Part shown: in pieces, positions 50,755 to 60,126 of the stretch
How the letters are laid out: each line of letters begins with the position of its first letter
Numbering within the stretch: position 1 is the first letter of the stretch
IMG/VR virus record: IMGVR_UViG_3300042453_005121
Coordinates: 1 to 64,000 of that record
Origin: a virus
Direction: 5' to 3' (one strand)
DNA: 64,000 nt
The notes under the pieces: model-generated
Told to the model about the DNA's origin: nothing
Seen by the model: only the letters and a program-made list of their open reading frames with translations
The model's database searches: none
Program-made: the position numbers and the translations under genes

Positions 50755-53598
50755 TCACACCGGCCAGTACTCCTCCACCACCGCCAGATAATCCTTGAAC
50801 GATTCTGACATAGCTTCTTCCGCTCCGGGAATTTGCGCAGCCACTGCCGCCTGCATTTCCTTGTCTATCTTCTTGATTTCCTTCTGGGCGTCTACGATCT
50901 TCTTGAGTGCCTCGGGATCGTGTTCGGCATCGTGATAATGCTTCCTGTATCTTTGTATTATCGCGGCGATCTCTCTTTTCTTCTGAACCCTGTCAAACAA
51001 ATCCCTGTCCAAGCCAGAGCCCACGATGTACTGTATGTTGACGGGATGGTTCGTGTTGATCCTGTATATCCTGCCTTCGCTCTGCTCGGCTGACTCCGGC
51101 GTCCAATCAAAGTCGTTGATGACCATGTGTTGGGCCGCGTTCGGGAAGTCTATGCCCGTTCCGCCCATCTTCATGCTCATGACCAGAACCTTGGCGTCGG
51201 GATCGTTTGTGAATCTGGACTTGACCTTTTCCCTGTCGGCCTTCTTTGTGTCGGACAGGTAAGTGAGAACGTGGAACTTCGGGTCTATCTTTTTGAGTGC
51301 CGCATCGATCTTCTCGGCCAGTTGACGGCCCGCCGCGATGAAATTGCTGAACACGACTGTCTTGCTGGCTGCGGGTGGTTTGTCCTTTCCCTCGTTGACG
51401 ATCCTTATGACCTCTGCGGTCGTCTTGTCGGTTTTTAATTGCGCCACGGCTTCCCTTGCCGCTATGAGACGGGATATGGGAAGACTCGGGTCTTTGTATC
51501 CCGATATCCTGTCGGAGAATATGCCTTGGAACTTGTCTTGATCTATGGAGGCTCCTTGATTTGAAACCGACAAGTTCGGCATGTCCCTGATGTCTTCCTT
51601 GCTTCTTCTCACGTATACGCCCGAAAGGTTGAGCCACTTGTTGAGCCTTTCTGCGGCGCGTATCTCATCCTCGTCGCTGTCGCTCTTCTGCAGCGATCCT
51701 CCGTATCCGCCTCCCACCATGCCTGCAAAGTCCCTCTTGAACTTGGCCTCGCTGACCCTTCCGAGGTGATGGCCTGTCATGGCGAGTTGATTCCTGACGT
51801 CCATGGGCTTGTTGGACGATACGGTGGCGGAGGCTCCCCACTTGGTCGGTATTTTCTCAACGACCTTGGCGATGTTCTGGCTTCTCTTGCTCTTGCTGTG
51901 CTTCACCTTGTGCAGTTCGTCGAAGATCACGATTCCGAATCCGGTGCCGGAAAGCTTGGAGACGACTTGGTCCAGGTTCTTTCCGCTGGAGAAGTTTTCG
52001 TAGTACAAGACCGTCCATTTGCCGGGATTGAGCGGGTCCGTGGAGATTTTGGATTTTTCTTCATCTCCTACGACGTTCGTTATTTCTTCCACCCACTGCT
52101 TCTGGGTGGCTTTGAGTGTGACGACGAGAACGGGCTTGCCGTCCCTCTGCATCCTGAGAGCAGCGGCGCTGACAAGTTGGATCGTCTTGCCCACGCCAGT
52201 TGCGTCACCGAGTATCGCGTGGTCGCGTCCGTAGAGGAAGGCTATGCCCTTCTTCTGCGCGTCGTACAATTCAAATTTGCTTTCAGGAAGTTTGTCCTCG
52301 ATCTTGGACGCGAATTCTTCGTCGTCGTCGTGCTTTCCTTCCCACACGGATTCCTGAAGTCTTCCGTCCTTGAGCTTAGCCCGGACTATGTCTCTCAACT
52401 CGGACACCTCGTATCCGAACCTCTTGAGCAGTCTTCCGAAATTGACGTACTGCTTGTAGTTTCCCGAAACCGTGTAGTAGAAATCCGCCCTGTTCCATTC
52501 GTAGTCCGGGAATGTGTATTGTATTGACTCCTTGATGAATTCCTTCCTTCCCTGATCCAAGGCCCTGTAGTTGACCCTTATCCTCAACTTGTCCCCGCTG
52601 TCGTCGGTGAATTTGATCACGTCGGAGGTGGATCGCGGGGTTTCGGTGGGCGTGGTCTTTTCTCTGGCGAATTTCTCAAGCGATGTCGTGTCGTATCCTT
52701 GGCGGATGAGTTCGTCGGCCACGGACCGGAAATTGGCCGAGTCGGTGTCTATGAGGAACCTTGAAGGCCCCGGCTTATAGGATATTCCCTTGGGAGAAAG
52801 ACCCTTGCTCTTCATTGCTTCAAAAGTGGCCTTGCTTCGTTCGTACGGAACGTTGAACCTGATGGCTATCTTTGTGCCGAAGTCTGTCTTCTCCTCACCT
52901 ATGATTTCTATTTCATCAGCTTTGGAGGGAGTCGCCTGCTGCGAAGCCGGGAGAGATGGTTCGGAACCAGATTCGTACTCCACATCCATGCCTTTTGATT
53001 TGATGACCTGTGCGATTTGGGGGAGTATGCCCTTGTGCACCCTGTAGGTGTGCATGCCGGTCCTGTCCTGGGAGAATTTCTTGAACCGAGGGAGTTTCAT
53101 GTTGCCATAGGCGTCCTGCGAACGTTCGGCACCCTCGGCCTCGAGAGCGGCGTCCACGATCCTGTTTATCTGGATCGTCATGGACCTGTCCACCCCGTGG
53201 GGGATGTAGACCTTCACCTTGCCGTACTCAAGCGGCTGTTTGTCGTACACAACGGCCTTGTCGCCGGACGAACCCGCACGAACGGCCTCCATGTCCTTGG
53301 CAACCAGAGAACTGATCTGCTGGTAATTGGGGACTTGGGTATTGCGGTAGTGGGACAGCATCCGGAGCATGAGGTCGGCAGCCCTTACGGGTACCGATAT
53401 GCTGTCGATGTGTCCGTTGGCGAGAAGGGATTGGTAGGAGGTCCAGTCCCCCTTGTTGAATCCGTAATCGTTGAATTCCTTGGGGACTCCCCTAGAGGCC
53501 ATGTCCCTCATCGCGGCCTGAAGGGCCTTGATGCCCGGCCCGGTGACCGTGGACTCAACCGACTCCCTTATCCCCATCCAATCAGAAAAACCCATCAT
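50755..53598 (-). CDS. SNF2-family helicase with predicted capsid-targeting N-terminus
   Basis: 947 aa from the ATG at 53598. It starts MMGFSDWMGIRE|SV, so it is predicted to be packaged. Residues about 100-430 hold three similar about 80-residue alpha/beta units of unknown type (for example KVYIPHGVDRSMTIQINRIV; IRFNVPYERSKATFEAMKSK). The ATPase core follows: GDATGVGKT (motif I), VIFDELHK (II), ATVSSNKP (III), VLVMSMKMGGTGIDFPNA (V) and EQSEGRIYRI (VI). The tail is helical. SNF2 proteins translocate on dsDNA; T4 has no such packaged enzyme. Possible roles are DNA entry, remodelling host proteins from phage DNA, or anti-restriction. Confidence 0.87.
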   Translation of the reverse strand: MMGFSDWMGIRESVESTVTGPGIKALQAAMRDMASRGVPKEFNDYGFNKGDWTSYQSLLANGHIDSISVPVRAADLMLRMLSHYRNTQVPNYQQISSLVAKDMEAVRAGSSGDKAVVYDKQPLEYGKVKVYIPHGVDRSMTIQINRIVDAALEAEGAERSQDAYGNMKLPRFKKFSQDRTGMHTYRVHKGILPQIAQVIKSKGMDVEYESGSEPSLPASQQATPSKADEIEIIGEEKTDFGTKIAIRFNVPYERSKATFEAMKSKGLSPKGISYKPGPSRFLIDTDSANFRSVADELIRQGYDTTSLEKFAREKTTPTETPRSTSDVIKFTDDSGDKLRIRVNYRALDQGRKEFIKESIQYTFPDYEWNRADFYYTVSGNYKQYVNFGRLLKRFGYEVSELRDIVRAKLKDGRLQESVWEGKHDDDEEFASKIEDKLPESKFELYDAQKKGIAFLYGRDHAILGDATGVGKTIQLVSAAALRMQRDGKPVLVVTLKATQKQWVEEITNVVGDEEKSKISTDPLNPGKWTVLYYENFSSGKNLDQVVSKLSGTGFGIVIFDELHKVKHSKSKRSQNIAKVVEKIPTKWGASATVSSNKPMDVRNQLAMTGHHLGRVSEAKFKRDFAGMVGGGYGGSLQKSDSDEDEIRAAERLNKWLNLSGVYVRRSKEDIRDMPNLSVSNQGASIDQDKFQGIFSDRISGYKDPSLPISRLIAAREAVAQLKTDKTTAEVIRIVNEGKDKPPAASKTVVFSNFIAAGRQLAEKIDAALKKIDPKFHVLTYLSDTKKADREKVKSRFTNDPDAKVLVMSMKMGGTGIDFPNAAQHMVINDFDWTPESAEQSEGRIYRINTNHPVNIQYIVGSGLDRDLFDRVQKKREIAAIIQRYRKHYHDAEHDPEALKKIVDAQKEIKKIDKEMQAAVAAQIPGAEEAMSESFKDYLAVVEEYWPV

Positions 53599-53655
53599 GT
53601 TTCTATCTAGCAAAACTGACACTCATTTGCGCGTTCTAAAACCATCACATTTTGA

Positions 53656-53662
53656 TATATAT
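53656..53662 (+). promoter_or_regulatory. Candidate late promoter TATATAT
   Basis: 4 nt before the ATG at 53667, no Shine-Dalgarno between. It lies between the divergent SNF2 and DnaJ-domain genes. Confidence 0.45.
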
Positions 53663-53666
53663 CAAC

Positions 53667-54923
53667 ATGATGAATTTCAGAAAATGGTTGAACGAGGCCG
53701 CGATGTTGATGAGTCCCGCCGAGGCCGTGCGCGAACTTGGACTGGCACCCGAGGGAACTCTGGAGAGGGAGACGCTGAATGCAGTCTACAGGAAGATCGC
53801 TCTGGAGACGCACCCGGACAGGAATCCCGACCCCGAGGCGGCGGCAAGGTTCAAAAGGGCGGCAGAAGCCTACGAGGTGCTTCTTCCTTTCGTGGGAGGA
53901 CCCGTGCCGGGCGAGGGTTCCGTGCCTCCGGAAAGAAAATACGAATACGACCCAGAAAATGACGCCAGAAACGAATTCTACAAACAATGGGCAAGGCATT
54001 TGGCTCCAACTGGACAATACTCCATGGGAGAGTTTGACGAATGGATCAGGCAGATCGTTGAAAACCAATTCTTTCAGGTGAAGGTAAGACAGACGGTCGG
54101 CTACGTTACGTGGGGCATGAAGATCGGAAAGGACGAGCACACGATGCCCCTCGGTAGCGTCAACAGGACCTTCAGGGTGACAGGATACGCAAAAAAAGGC
54201 ACGGGCGTCCAGAAATCGCCGATGGACTCAATCAAGGAACTCTTCGCCCCATACATGTCAAGGCTTCCGGAGTTCATAGTGGACATGAAGATAAAAAACA
54301 GCGCTAATTGGCGGGAGGCGTGGATAACCATGGAACTCCCGAGCGGCAAATACCAATCGGTCAGTTTCTTCCCGGTGGAGAAGAAGGAGAAGAAGGCTCC
54401 AGGCGTGGGTATGAAGAAGGACGAAGTTTCGGAACACTTGCGATCTTCGGGCTTGACGTTCGCGGGGAGTTACACGGCCGGTGACAACTACGGCGTGTCC
54501 GAATCGCCAATGGGTTACTTCGTTCAACTCGGGCCGAAGGTCATAAGGATAATAAGGAGATACAGGGGAGACTACCACGGGAAGAAGACGATAGAGACCG
54601 TGAACGTTGCGTCCGAGCACTACGGAAACATGACAAAGGAACTTCTTGACAAGTACGTTGCGACCGTACGGAGGAGGTCGCAGCAAAACGAGGCGTTCGT
54701 TCACAGTAGCGATATGAACCCTAACTTCGCCATGGCCGTATATTCAATAATGCACAACAAGGCCTCGGCTGCAGACTGGAATCTTATTGACAGCATCCCG
54801 AAGGACAAAGCCCTAGGAATGATCAGAGGGATTCTGGAGGACAACGGCGTGGAGGGCGAAGAACTGGATCGTGAGATGGAGTGGTGGGGAAAACAAATAG
54901 CCTCAACCGGGAAGTGGAACTGA
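53667..54923 (+). CDS. DnaJ-domain protein with predicted capsid-targeting N-terminus
   Basis: 418 aa. It starts MMNFRKWLNE|AA (a second ATG follows immediately). Residues about 15-70 form a J-domain with the HPD motif (ALETHPDRNPDPEAAARF, KRAAEAYEVL). The remainder is unrecognised, with beta-rich blocks (FRVTGYAKKGTGVQ; YHGKKTIETVNVASEHYGNM) and a helical C-terminus. A packaged J-protein could recruit the host Hsp70. It is divergent from the SNF2 gene with a short shared control region. Confidence 0.8.
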   Translation: MMNFRKWLNEAAMLMSPAEAVRELGLAPEGTLERETLNAVYRKIALETHPDRNPDPEAAARFKRAAEAYEVLLPFVGGPVPGEGSVPPERKYEYDPENDARNEFYKQWARHLAPTGQYSMGEFDEWIRQIVENQFFQVKVRQTVGYVTWGMKIGKDEHTMPLGSVNRTFRVTGYAKKGTGVQKSPMDSIKELFAPYMSRLPEFIVDMKIKNSANWREAWITMELPSGKYQSVSFFPVEKKEKKAPGVGMKKDEVSEHLRSSGLTFAGSYTAGDNYGVSESPMGYFVQLGPKVIRIIRRYRGDYHGKKTIETVNVASEHYGNMTKELLDKYVATVRRRSQQNEAFVHSSDMNPNFAMAVYSIMHNKASAADWNLIDSIPKDKALGMIRGILEDNGVEGEELDREMEWWGKQIASTGKWN

Positions 54924-54939
54924 TCGGTCTTTTGTGCAA

Positions 54940-55446
54940 TCAACCCACCTTCCCGGGTTGGTTGTACGTTATTTCGTACTCGCGCTTGGCGATCCTGTAG
55001 TATTTGCCGTCTTCCTCGCGAACGAGGTAATCTCCCGGCTTCAAAACCATGCTTTCTCCCCAAGGCGCCAAAAAATTAACCACGGCATTGCCCGTGTAAG
55101 CGGCGACGTTCCTCGGACTCTGCTCCGGGTGCACAGGGTCTCCCATCTGGCCAACGTACATCTTCTGGAACTTGGCGGGCTTGATCGCATATTTCTCTCT
55201 GCTCGGGCCGCTAATGATGATATCGTTCTGTTCGGCCACGTTCTGCGTCTCCTTACCGTCGCTGGTCATTGTGGTCACGGTCATTCGTTCGGGAGCGACC
55301 GCATAACTCATTGCCGGCATGTCGGTACTGTATTGGACGAAGTTGTAAACTAGTTTTTTCTTTGTGGTGGGCAGGAAATTAAGACCGGCGGCGATCTGGT
55401 TGATGTCAATCTGGTTCTCAAGCATCCATTCGTTGAATTTTTTCAT
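54940..55446 (-). CDS. Hypothetical protein with predicted capsid-targeting N-terminus
   Basis: 168 aa from the ATG at 55446, which overlaps the upstream stop (ATGA). It starts MKKFNEWMLENQ, a variant of the signal. The C-terminal half contains MVLKPGDYLVREEDGKYYRI and AKREYEITYN, a PGDYL-type beta-barrel motif seen in several phage and bacterial proteins. Predicted packaged protein; function unknown. Confidence 0.55.
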   Translation of the reverse strand: MKKFNEWMLENQIDINQIAAGLNFLPTTKKKLVYNFVQYSTDMPAMSYAVAPERMTVTTMTSDGKETQNVAEQNDIIISGPSREKYAIKPAKFQKMYVGQMGDPVHPEQSPRNVAAYTGNAVVNFLAPWGESMVLKPGDYLVREEDGKYYRIAKREYEITYNQPGKVG

Positions 55447-57362
55447 GTTTTGATCTCCCATCGTGTCTTGCCGCAGTCCCATATGCGGGACAAACCGCGC
55501 TGGTTGGCCCACTCAAGTTCGGTCATGCCCTGCGGGCATTCGGAGTTCTTCTTGCTCTGGCTCTGCTTGCTGATTCTGCGCTTAGGATTCTTCATGTTCA
55601 CATAGTAATAATCGGGAGGCAGGTCCTCGGTCCTCTTGAAGCCGAGATTCTCGTACACCTTTCCGTCGCTGTACCTGTTATCGCTCCATGATACGACGTT
55701 TTTGATATCGTTTTCACGACACCACTCTAGGCACCTCTTGAACAGCTTGCCAGATCCTCCCACTATCTGAAGACCTTTTTTGAAGCAAAGCCTTGTGAGT
55801 ACGACCGAATACTTGTCCTTCTTCCTGTGGTGTCTGCCGAGGTCCACCACTCCCACCAATTCCTCCCCGTGGAAGAGGCCGAAGCAGACGCGGCTGAGTT
55901 TGTTTCCCCCTTGAAGGTGGTGAAGGTCGCAGAATTCACTCATTTCCTTCTTGGTGATTTCCCTAACCTCGCACTTCCTAGCTTGGATTCTTTGCGAGAA
56001 TATGCCAAGCTTGGAAAGGATGAGGCTCTTGCATACTTCTTGCTTCTGGTTCCACTCGTCGTCAAATATGGTAATGAGTTGTATTTCCTTCTCCCTGCAT
56101 TTTTTCCATTTGTCGTGATGGTAAGAACGAGTCCGTGGTTGAGGCGAGTTCTCATTGTGCCAGTAGAGGCCGCAGTATTCTAATGCTAATTTTTGATCTT
56201 GATCGTACAGATCAAGTTCTTTTCCCTCAAGAACTGAGACGTCTGGATTGAAATTAAACCCAGAGGAATTGAGCCATGATTTAATTTTACTCTGAGTCTT
56301 GCCATATTTCCATGCTGGGTATGGCGTGCCATATTTTTCTATCTTTGTTTCTATTGACTTTTTTCTTATGTCTTCGGAAGAAAAAGTATGTTCATGTCCG
56401 TATCTTTCAAGATTAGTTCGCCTTATCTTTTCTTGAATTTCAGGACTTTTAAGAGTGCATTCAACTCCATATTTCTTTAGATTGGTTATTTTTATTTTTT
56501 CTTTGGTCTCAGGTAGCGACAGATTGCATTCAACTCCGTACCTATCCACATTTGTTTTTATGGCCTTTTGTCTAACCAAAGGACTTTTTGAAGGATTTTC
56601 ATATCCATATTTTTTGAGGTTTGTTTTTTTTGTTTTTTCTTTGATGACTATAGACTTGCTTGGATGTTCAACTCCGTACCTATCAACATTTGTAGATTTA
56701 ATTTTTTCCTTTACATGTTCTGATTTGAACAAATTATCAACACCGTATTTTTGAAGAACTGTGCGATTAATTTTTTCTCTAATTTGCTTAGAAGATGCCG
56801 CTTGTTCTGATCCATATTTGTCAAGATTTGTTCTTTTTATTCTTTGCTTGACTTCTTGAGATGATAGAAAATCTTCTACACCATACCTTTCAATATTTGT
56901 ATTTCTTACTTTTTTCTTGAACTTATCAAGTTGTATTGGGAATGAAGACCCATGTCTTTTAAGGCTCGTGTCTTGAGCCTTTTTGAGTATCAATTTGTTT
57001 TGGAGTGCATGTTCTACTCCATGATTCTTAATGCACGTGGCTCTGCTTTTGGCTCTTATTTCAGAATTTTGTTGAGCGTATTCAACGCCATATTTTTCAA
57101 GGTTTGAATTCTTAATTTTTTTCTTAACATCTTCTCTTTGAAATGGATTTTCAACTCCATATTTAAGCAAATTTATTTCTGCAAGTTTTTTCTTGGAACA
57201 AACATCTTTAGAGCAAGAATCTTTTTGTATTGTTTTTCTACTTTTCTGTATTTTGCTTTTGAGTTTTTGAACTTCTTGTCCACAATAATCGCATTTCACG
57301 GGAACGCGGGCTTTCCACTTTATCTTTTCGTACGGTACATCCAATTTTTCGTGCAGTATCAT
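55443..57362 (-). CDS. YGVE-repeat homing-endonuclease-like protein with Vsr-like and GNAT-like domains
   Basis: 639 aa. An N-terminal Cys4 site (CDYCGQEV ... CSKDVC) is followed by about eleven 31-residue units (LEKYGVEYAQQNSEIRAKSR type, residues 60-380). Then there is a Vsr/PD-(D/E)XK-like region (GKELDLYDQDQKLALEYCGL, YHHDKWKKCREKEIQLITIF) and a GNAT-like C-terminal region (RVCFGLFHGEELVGVVDLGR, GGSGKLFKRCLEWCREN, VYENLGFKR). It shares its repeats with the protein at 10754 but has a different catalytic end. Codon use is A/T-rich in the repeat part. Likely a homing element; domain identities are by eye. Confidence 0.65.
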   Translation of the reverse strand: MILHEKLDVPYEKIKWKARVPVKCDYCGQEVQKLKSKIQKSRKTIQKDSCSKDVCSKKKLAEINLLKYGVENPFQREDVKKKIKNSNLEKYGVEYAQQNSEIRAKSRATCIKNHGVEHALQNKLILKKAQDTSLKRHGSSFPIQLDKFKKKVRNTNIERYGVEDFLSSQEVKQRIKRTNLDKYGSEQAASSKQIREKINRTVLQKYGVDNLFKSEHVKEKIKSTNVDRYGVEHPSKSIVIKEKTKKTNLKKYGYENPSKSPLVRQKAIKTNVDRYGVECNLSLPETKEKIKITNLKKYGVECTLKSPEIQEKIRRTNLERYGHEHTFSSEDIRKKSIETKIEKYGTPYPAWKYGKTQSKIKSWLNSSGFNFNPDVSVLEGKELDLYDQDQKLALEYCGLYWHNENSPQPRTRSYHHDKWKKCREKEIQLITIFDDEWNQKQEVCKSLILSKLGIFSQRIQARKCEVREITKKEMSEFCDLHHLQGGNKLSRVCFGLFHGEELVGVVDLGRHHRKKDKYSVVLTRLCFKKGLQIVGGSGKLFKRCLEWCRENDIKNVVSWSDNRYSDGKVYENLGFKRTEDLPPDYYYVNMKNPKRRISKQSQSKKNSECPQGMTELEWANQRGLSRIWDCGKTRWEIKT

Positions 57363-57389
57363 GAGACAATTATACCAAATACAAAGTTT

Positions 57390-58283
57390 TCAATCAAGAC
57401 TGATGTAGGGTAGATCACCAAACTTGTAAATCAAGTCCTCAAACCATTTTTGCCTGTCTTCTCTGGCCTCTTGAAGAAGCGTTGATCCGTCAAGAGCCAC
57501 AGAGCCACCAGCTCCTGGCACGCTCTGGTATTTGCTTCTTATTCTGCCCAAAATTTCTTTCGCATACGTAAGCGAACCCTCTTGAATTGCTTGGGTAACT
57601 TCACCCCAGTCCTTATTTCTCTGCAAATAATGAACCATGACTTTTTGTATCCTGTAGGGAACGGGATAGAGTTTGATTGAATTAAGTCCGCCTAGGAACT
57701 CCCAACCGCCCAAAGCCGAACTCATTCTACTGTACATTTGTTCATACTGCTTGTAAAGGGTCCATTCTCCTGCGCGGCCCCATATCGGCTGAATCGGATC
57801 TATTAATCCACCTTGAATTGAATTATAGGAACCACCTGGGTAAAAATATTCTATGGGGATGCTACCTCCAAGATCGCTAGCCTGGAATGCGTAACTTCCT
57901 ACTTCTTTGTAGAACACATTTCTTATTATTCCAACTTCATCCGGCATCTGATACACGCTCTTTCCGGGGACCGAGTCAAACACGTAGTACTGGAAGTATT
58001 CCCTGCCAGCATAGTCCTCAAATATCTTCATTGCCTGGTCTACGGCGAAGTCCAGGTTCTGGGCATCCAGTTCCAATTTGACCACTGGGGCTCCGAGCAT
58101 GTGGAGGCAGTAGTCCTTTATTTGTTCCCTTACCTTTTCTCTTTGCCTTCTGGGACCCAGTTTGCTTTTATTGAGGGGGTCTGCGTGTCCAAGTTCGCTG
58201 CATGTGCTGTTGCACTGCACGCTCGCCATGTTGGTCATGCTTGGTCTGTTGACCGCCAAGGTATTGTTTCCGTTACAACTCAT
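57390..58283 (-). CDS. Neck/head-completion-like structural protein
   Basis: 297 aa with AAGGAGG and TATATA upstream. Residues about 45-130 (EKVREQIKDYCLHMLGAPVV, KLELDAQNLDFAVDQAMKIF, FDSVPGKSVYQMPDEVG) have the pattern of phage head-closure or neck proteins whose N-terminal helix-rich domain is followed by a beta domain. It resembles the gp13-type neck proteins of T4-like phages in style, but identity is by pattern only. Confidence 0.6.
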   Translation of the reverse strand: MSCNGNNTLAVNRPSMTNMASVQCNSTCSELGHADPLNKSKLGPRRQREKVREQIKDYCLHMLGAPVVKLELDAQNLDFAVDQAMKIFEDYAGREYFQYYVFDSVPGKSVYQMPDEVGIIRNVFYKEVGSYAFQASDLGGSIPIEYFYPGGSYNSIQGGLIDPIQPIWGRAGEWTLYKQYEQMYSRMSSALGGWEFLGGLNSIKLYPVPYRIQKVMVHYLQRNKDWGEVTQAIQEGSLTYAKEILGRIRSKYQSVPGAGGSVALDGSTLLQEAREDRQKWFEDLIYKFGDLPYISLD

Positions 58284-58300
58284 TTGTATTCCTCCTTGTG

Positions 58301-58307
58301 TATATAT
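58301..58307 (-). promoter_or_regulatory. Candidate late promoter TATATA
   Basis: On the minus strand ATATATA is followed by CACAAGGAGGAATACAA and the ATG at 58283, a regular promoter plus ribosome site. Confidence 0.5.
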
Positions 58308-58341
58308 GGCGAGTGCGATAGCTAATCAAAAAGGACCAAAA

Positions 58342-58746
58342 ATGACGAAGCAGGACGATCCCATGCCGCTCGGCGAGTTGTCGGGATACATCAAGTCGGC
58401 GAGGGAGAGCGGCCAGGGCGACTACGTTCCAGTGGTGGAGATGGGGAGTATCGTGGACGACAGGCCGCGTAGGTCTTGGATGAGGCCGCTGGCTTTGGCC
58501 TCAGCGGCCTGTCTTTTATTGGCCGTAGCAGGCGTATATGTTTCCACGAGGGAAATCACTATCGTCTCGGGAGCGGGAATTCAGGCCGTCTCGGAAATCG
58601 TGGCCGGAGACGGAGGAAGGGTGATGTCCGTAAGAACGGAAGAAGACGGATCCTACAGGGTCAGGGTTTTTACTTTCGGAGGGATGAAATCTCTCATTGA
58701 GAAACTGCGAGATAACAAGGAATTTGACAGCGTGGGAGTGAATTAA
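58342..58746 (+). CDS. Single-pass membrane protein
   Basis: 134 aa. The N-terminal about 45 residues are cytoplasmic-type and charged, then one transmembrane helix (PLALASAACLLLAVAGVYV), then a small exported domain with ITIVSGAGIQAVSEIVAGDG and VRVFTFGGMKSLIEKLRDNK. A Shine-Dalgarno-like AAAGGA precedes. Not recognised; a membrane or envelope role in the host is inferred. Confidence 0.55.
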   Translation: MTKQDDPMPLGELSGYIKSARESGQGDYVPVVEMGSIVDDRPRRSWMRPLALASAACLLLAVAGVYVSTREITIVSGAGIQAVSEIVAGDGGRVMSVRTEEDGSYRVRVFTFGGMKSLIEKLRDNKEFDSVGVN

Positions 58747-58753
58747 GGTGGAA

Positions 58754-59155
58754 ATGAAGCATCTTGAAGAAGTGAACATGAGTTACGCAGGTCACTTGGG
58801 GCTCGCCATGTTGAATTCATTGCGGCTGCTTGTTTCCTCCGTGGCTCTTTTTATCCATGCATTATTTCCATTTTTATTCACTCACACGGCCTCCGGTCTT
58901 ATGGAGGATGTTCGGAACTCATTTCCCAAGGTTGGTAATGACAGGATACTGGTGAGATTCAACACCAAGTGGAAAGAAGACCCGGAGAAGAGGCAATGGA
59001 GGGTTTTGGTAAACGGCGTGGAGACTTTGGCTAATGATGTCTTTATAAAAAATGGCTCCGAGACAGTGGAGGAAGAAATATCTGGGGAGAAGAAGTTTCA
59101 TTTCTTGTGTTTTGGCAAAGTCACATGGCAAGATGGTTCGGCAACTATAACATGA
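58754..59155 (+). CDS. DUF6356-like membrane domain fused to a phage beta domain
   Basis: 133 aa with AAGGTGG 6-7 nt before the ATG. Residues about 10-50 (GLAMLNSLRLLVSSVALFIH, ALFPFLFTHTASGLM) resemble the DUF6356 hydrophobic hairpin. The rest (RILVRFNTKWKEDPEKRQWR, VLVNGVETLANDVFIKNG) is a beta domain common in small T4-like phage proteins. It overlaps the next gene by ATGA. Role unknown. Confidence 0.55.
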   Translation: MKHLEEVNMSYAGHLGLAMLNSLRLLVSSVALFIHALFPFLFTHTASGLMEDVRNSFPKVGNDRILVRFNTKWKEDPEKRQWRVLVNGVETLANDVFIKNGSETVEEEISGEKKFHFLCFGKVTWQDGSATIT

Positions 59156-60126
59156 ACAAAATCAACTTCAGAAAATGGTTTGAGTCCTCCGGCCTTGACG
59201 CCCTCTTGTCGGTGATTAGCGACAAGCACCCGGGATTGAAGATATATGCCTATGAGGGCAGGGAAAAGATTGAACTCATGGAGATAAAGGTCCCCGAGGA
59301 ATCTAGGGGCAAGGGAGTCGGCACCGAGGTCATCAAGATGATTCAGGACTACGCCCGTTCGGTCGGAAAGCCAATAGTCCTGAGGCCCGAGGCTGATAGG
59401 GGGAGGAAGGGCGACCTAGAGAGGTTCTACAGGGGCTTGGGATTTGTTCACAACAGGGGGAAGAACACGGACTTCGTTCTTTCTTCTCCCACGAGCAGGA
59501 CCATGTACTGGAGGCCTAGCGTGGACGAGTCTGTTCGCGTGACGGACACGTGGCCCATTAACAAATTGTTTTATGACATGGACAATCCCAAGGAAAGAAG
59601 GCAGTACGAGAAGGATTTGCAGGACCGTTTAGAAAGACTTAAAAAGCCCGAAAAGAAGATCGTTTCAGAAAAGTTGATGAGGGAGCCGTACACCATAACG
59701 TGCTGGCGTGGGTTTGACATGAGATCATTTGAGAGGGATGTATCGCTAGATTCCGGGGCACTGCGAATCAAGGGCGACAGGGCGATGGAGGGAATGCTTT
59801 GGTTCACTCACTCGCTCCAGCCGCGTCATGAATTTGACCCGAAGGAATATGCGATCGGACATGCGCGAGGAGACGGCTATTTGCTCACGTATCCATTGGT
59901 GTGCGAGAGAAGATACAAACTGATAACGTACGACGACGGTTCTACGTCAACGGATGGCCCAGATGAGCGTGTGAATCAGACGGAATTGAGCGACAAGGGA
60001 TTTTTCTGGGGTTCTCTTTACGACCTTCCTCCCGGGTGGTTCTTCACATGGCAGGTTCAAAAGCACATTGGATTCAAGGGATTATTGAAAATTGACATGG
60101 GCATGCTTGAGAGGATAGAGGAATGA
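59152..60126 (+). CDS. GNAT acetyltransferase fused to an ADP-ribosyltransferase-like domain, predicted capsid-targeted
   Basis: 324 aa. It starts MNKINFRKWFE|SS. Residues about 30-110 are a GNAT domain with the acetyl-CoA loop ESRGKGVGTEVI (residues 50-61) and FYRGLGFV. The C-terminal half (from about residue 180) has TCWRGFDMRSFE and GMLWFTHSL, compatible with the Arg and the STS-like strand of an R-S-E-type ADP-ribosyltransferase, the class of T4 Alt, which is packaged by the same type of signal. The ART call is tentative. It is coupled by ATGA on both sides. Confidence 0.6.
   Translation: MNKINFRKWFESSGLDALLSVISDKHPGLKIYAYEGREKIELMEIKVPEESRGKGVGTEVIKMIQDYARSVGKPIVLRPEADRGRKGDLERFYRGLGFVHNRGKNTDFVLSSPTSRTMYWRPSVDESVRVTDTWPINKLFYDMDNPKERRQYEKDLQDRLERLKKPEKKIVSEKLMREPYTITCWRGFDMRSFERDVSLDSGALRIKGDRAMEGMLWFTHSLQPRHEFDPKEYAIGHARGDGYLLTYPLVCERRYKLITYDDGSTSTDGPDERVNQTELSDKGFFWGSLYDLPPGWFFTWQVQKHIGFKGLLKIDMGMLERIEE

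Noticed and set aside
51766-52527. 253-aa plus-strand frame over the SNF2 gene
   Set aside because: Shadow of helicase codons; helicase motifs on the minus strand account for the DNA.
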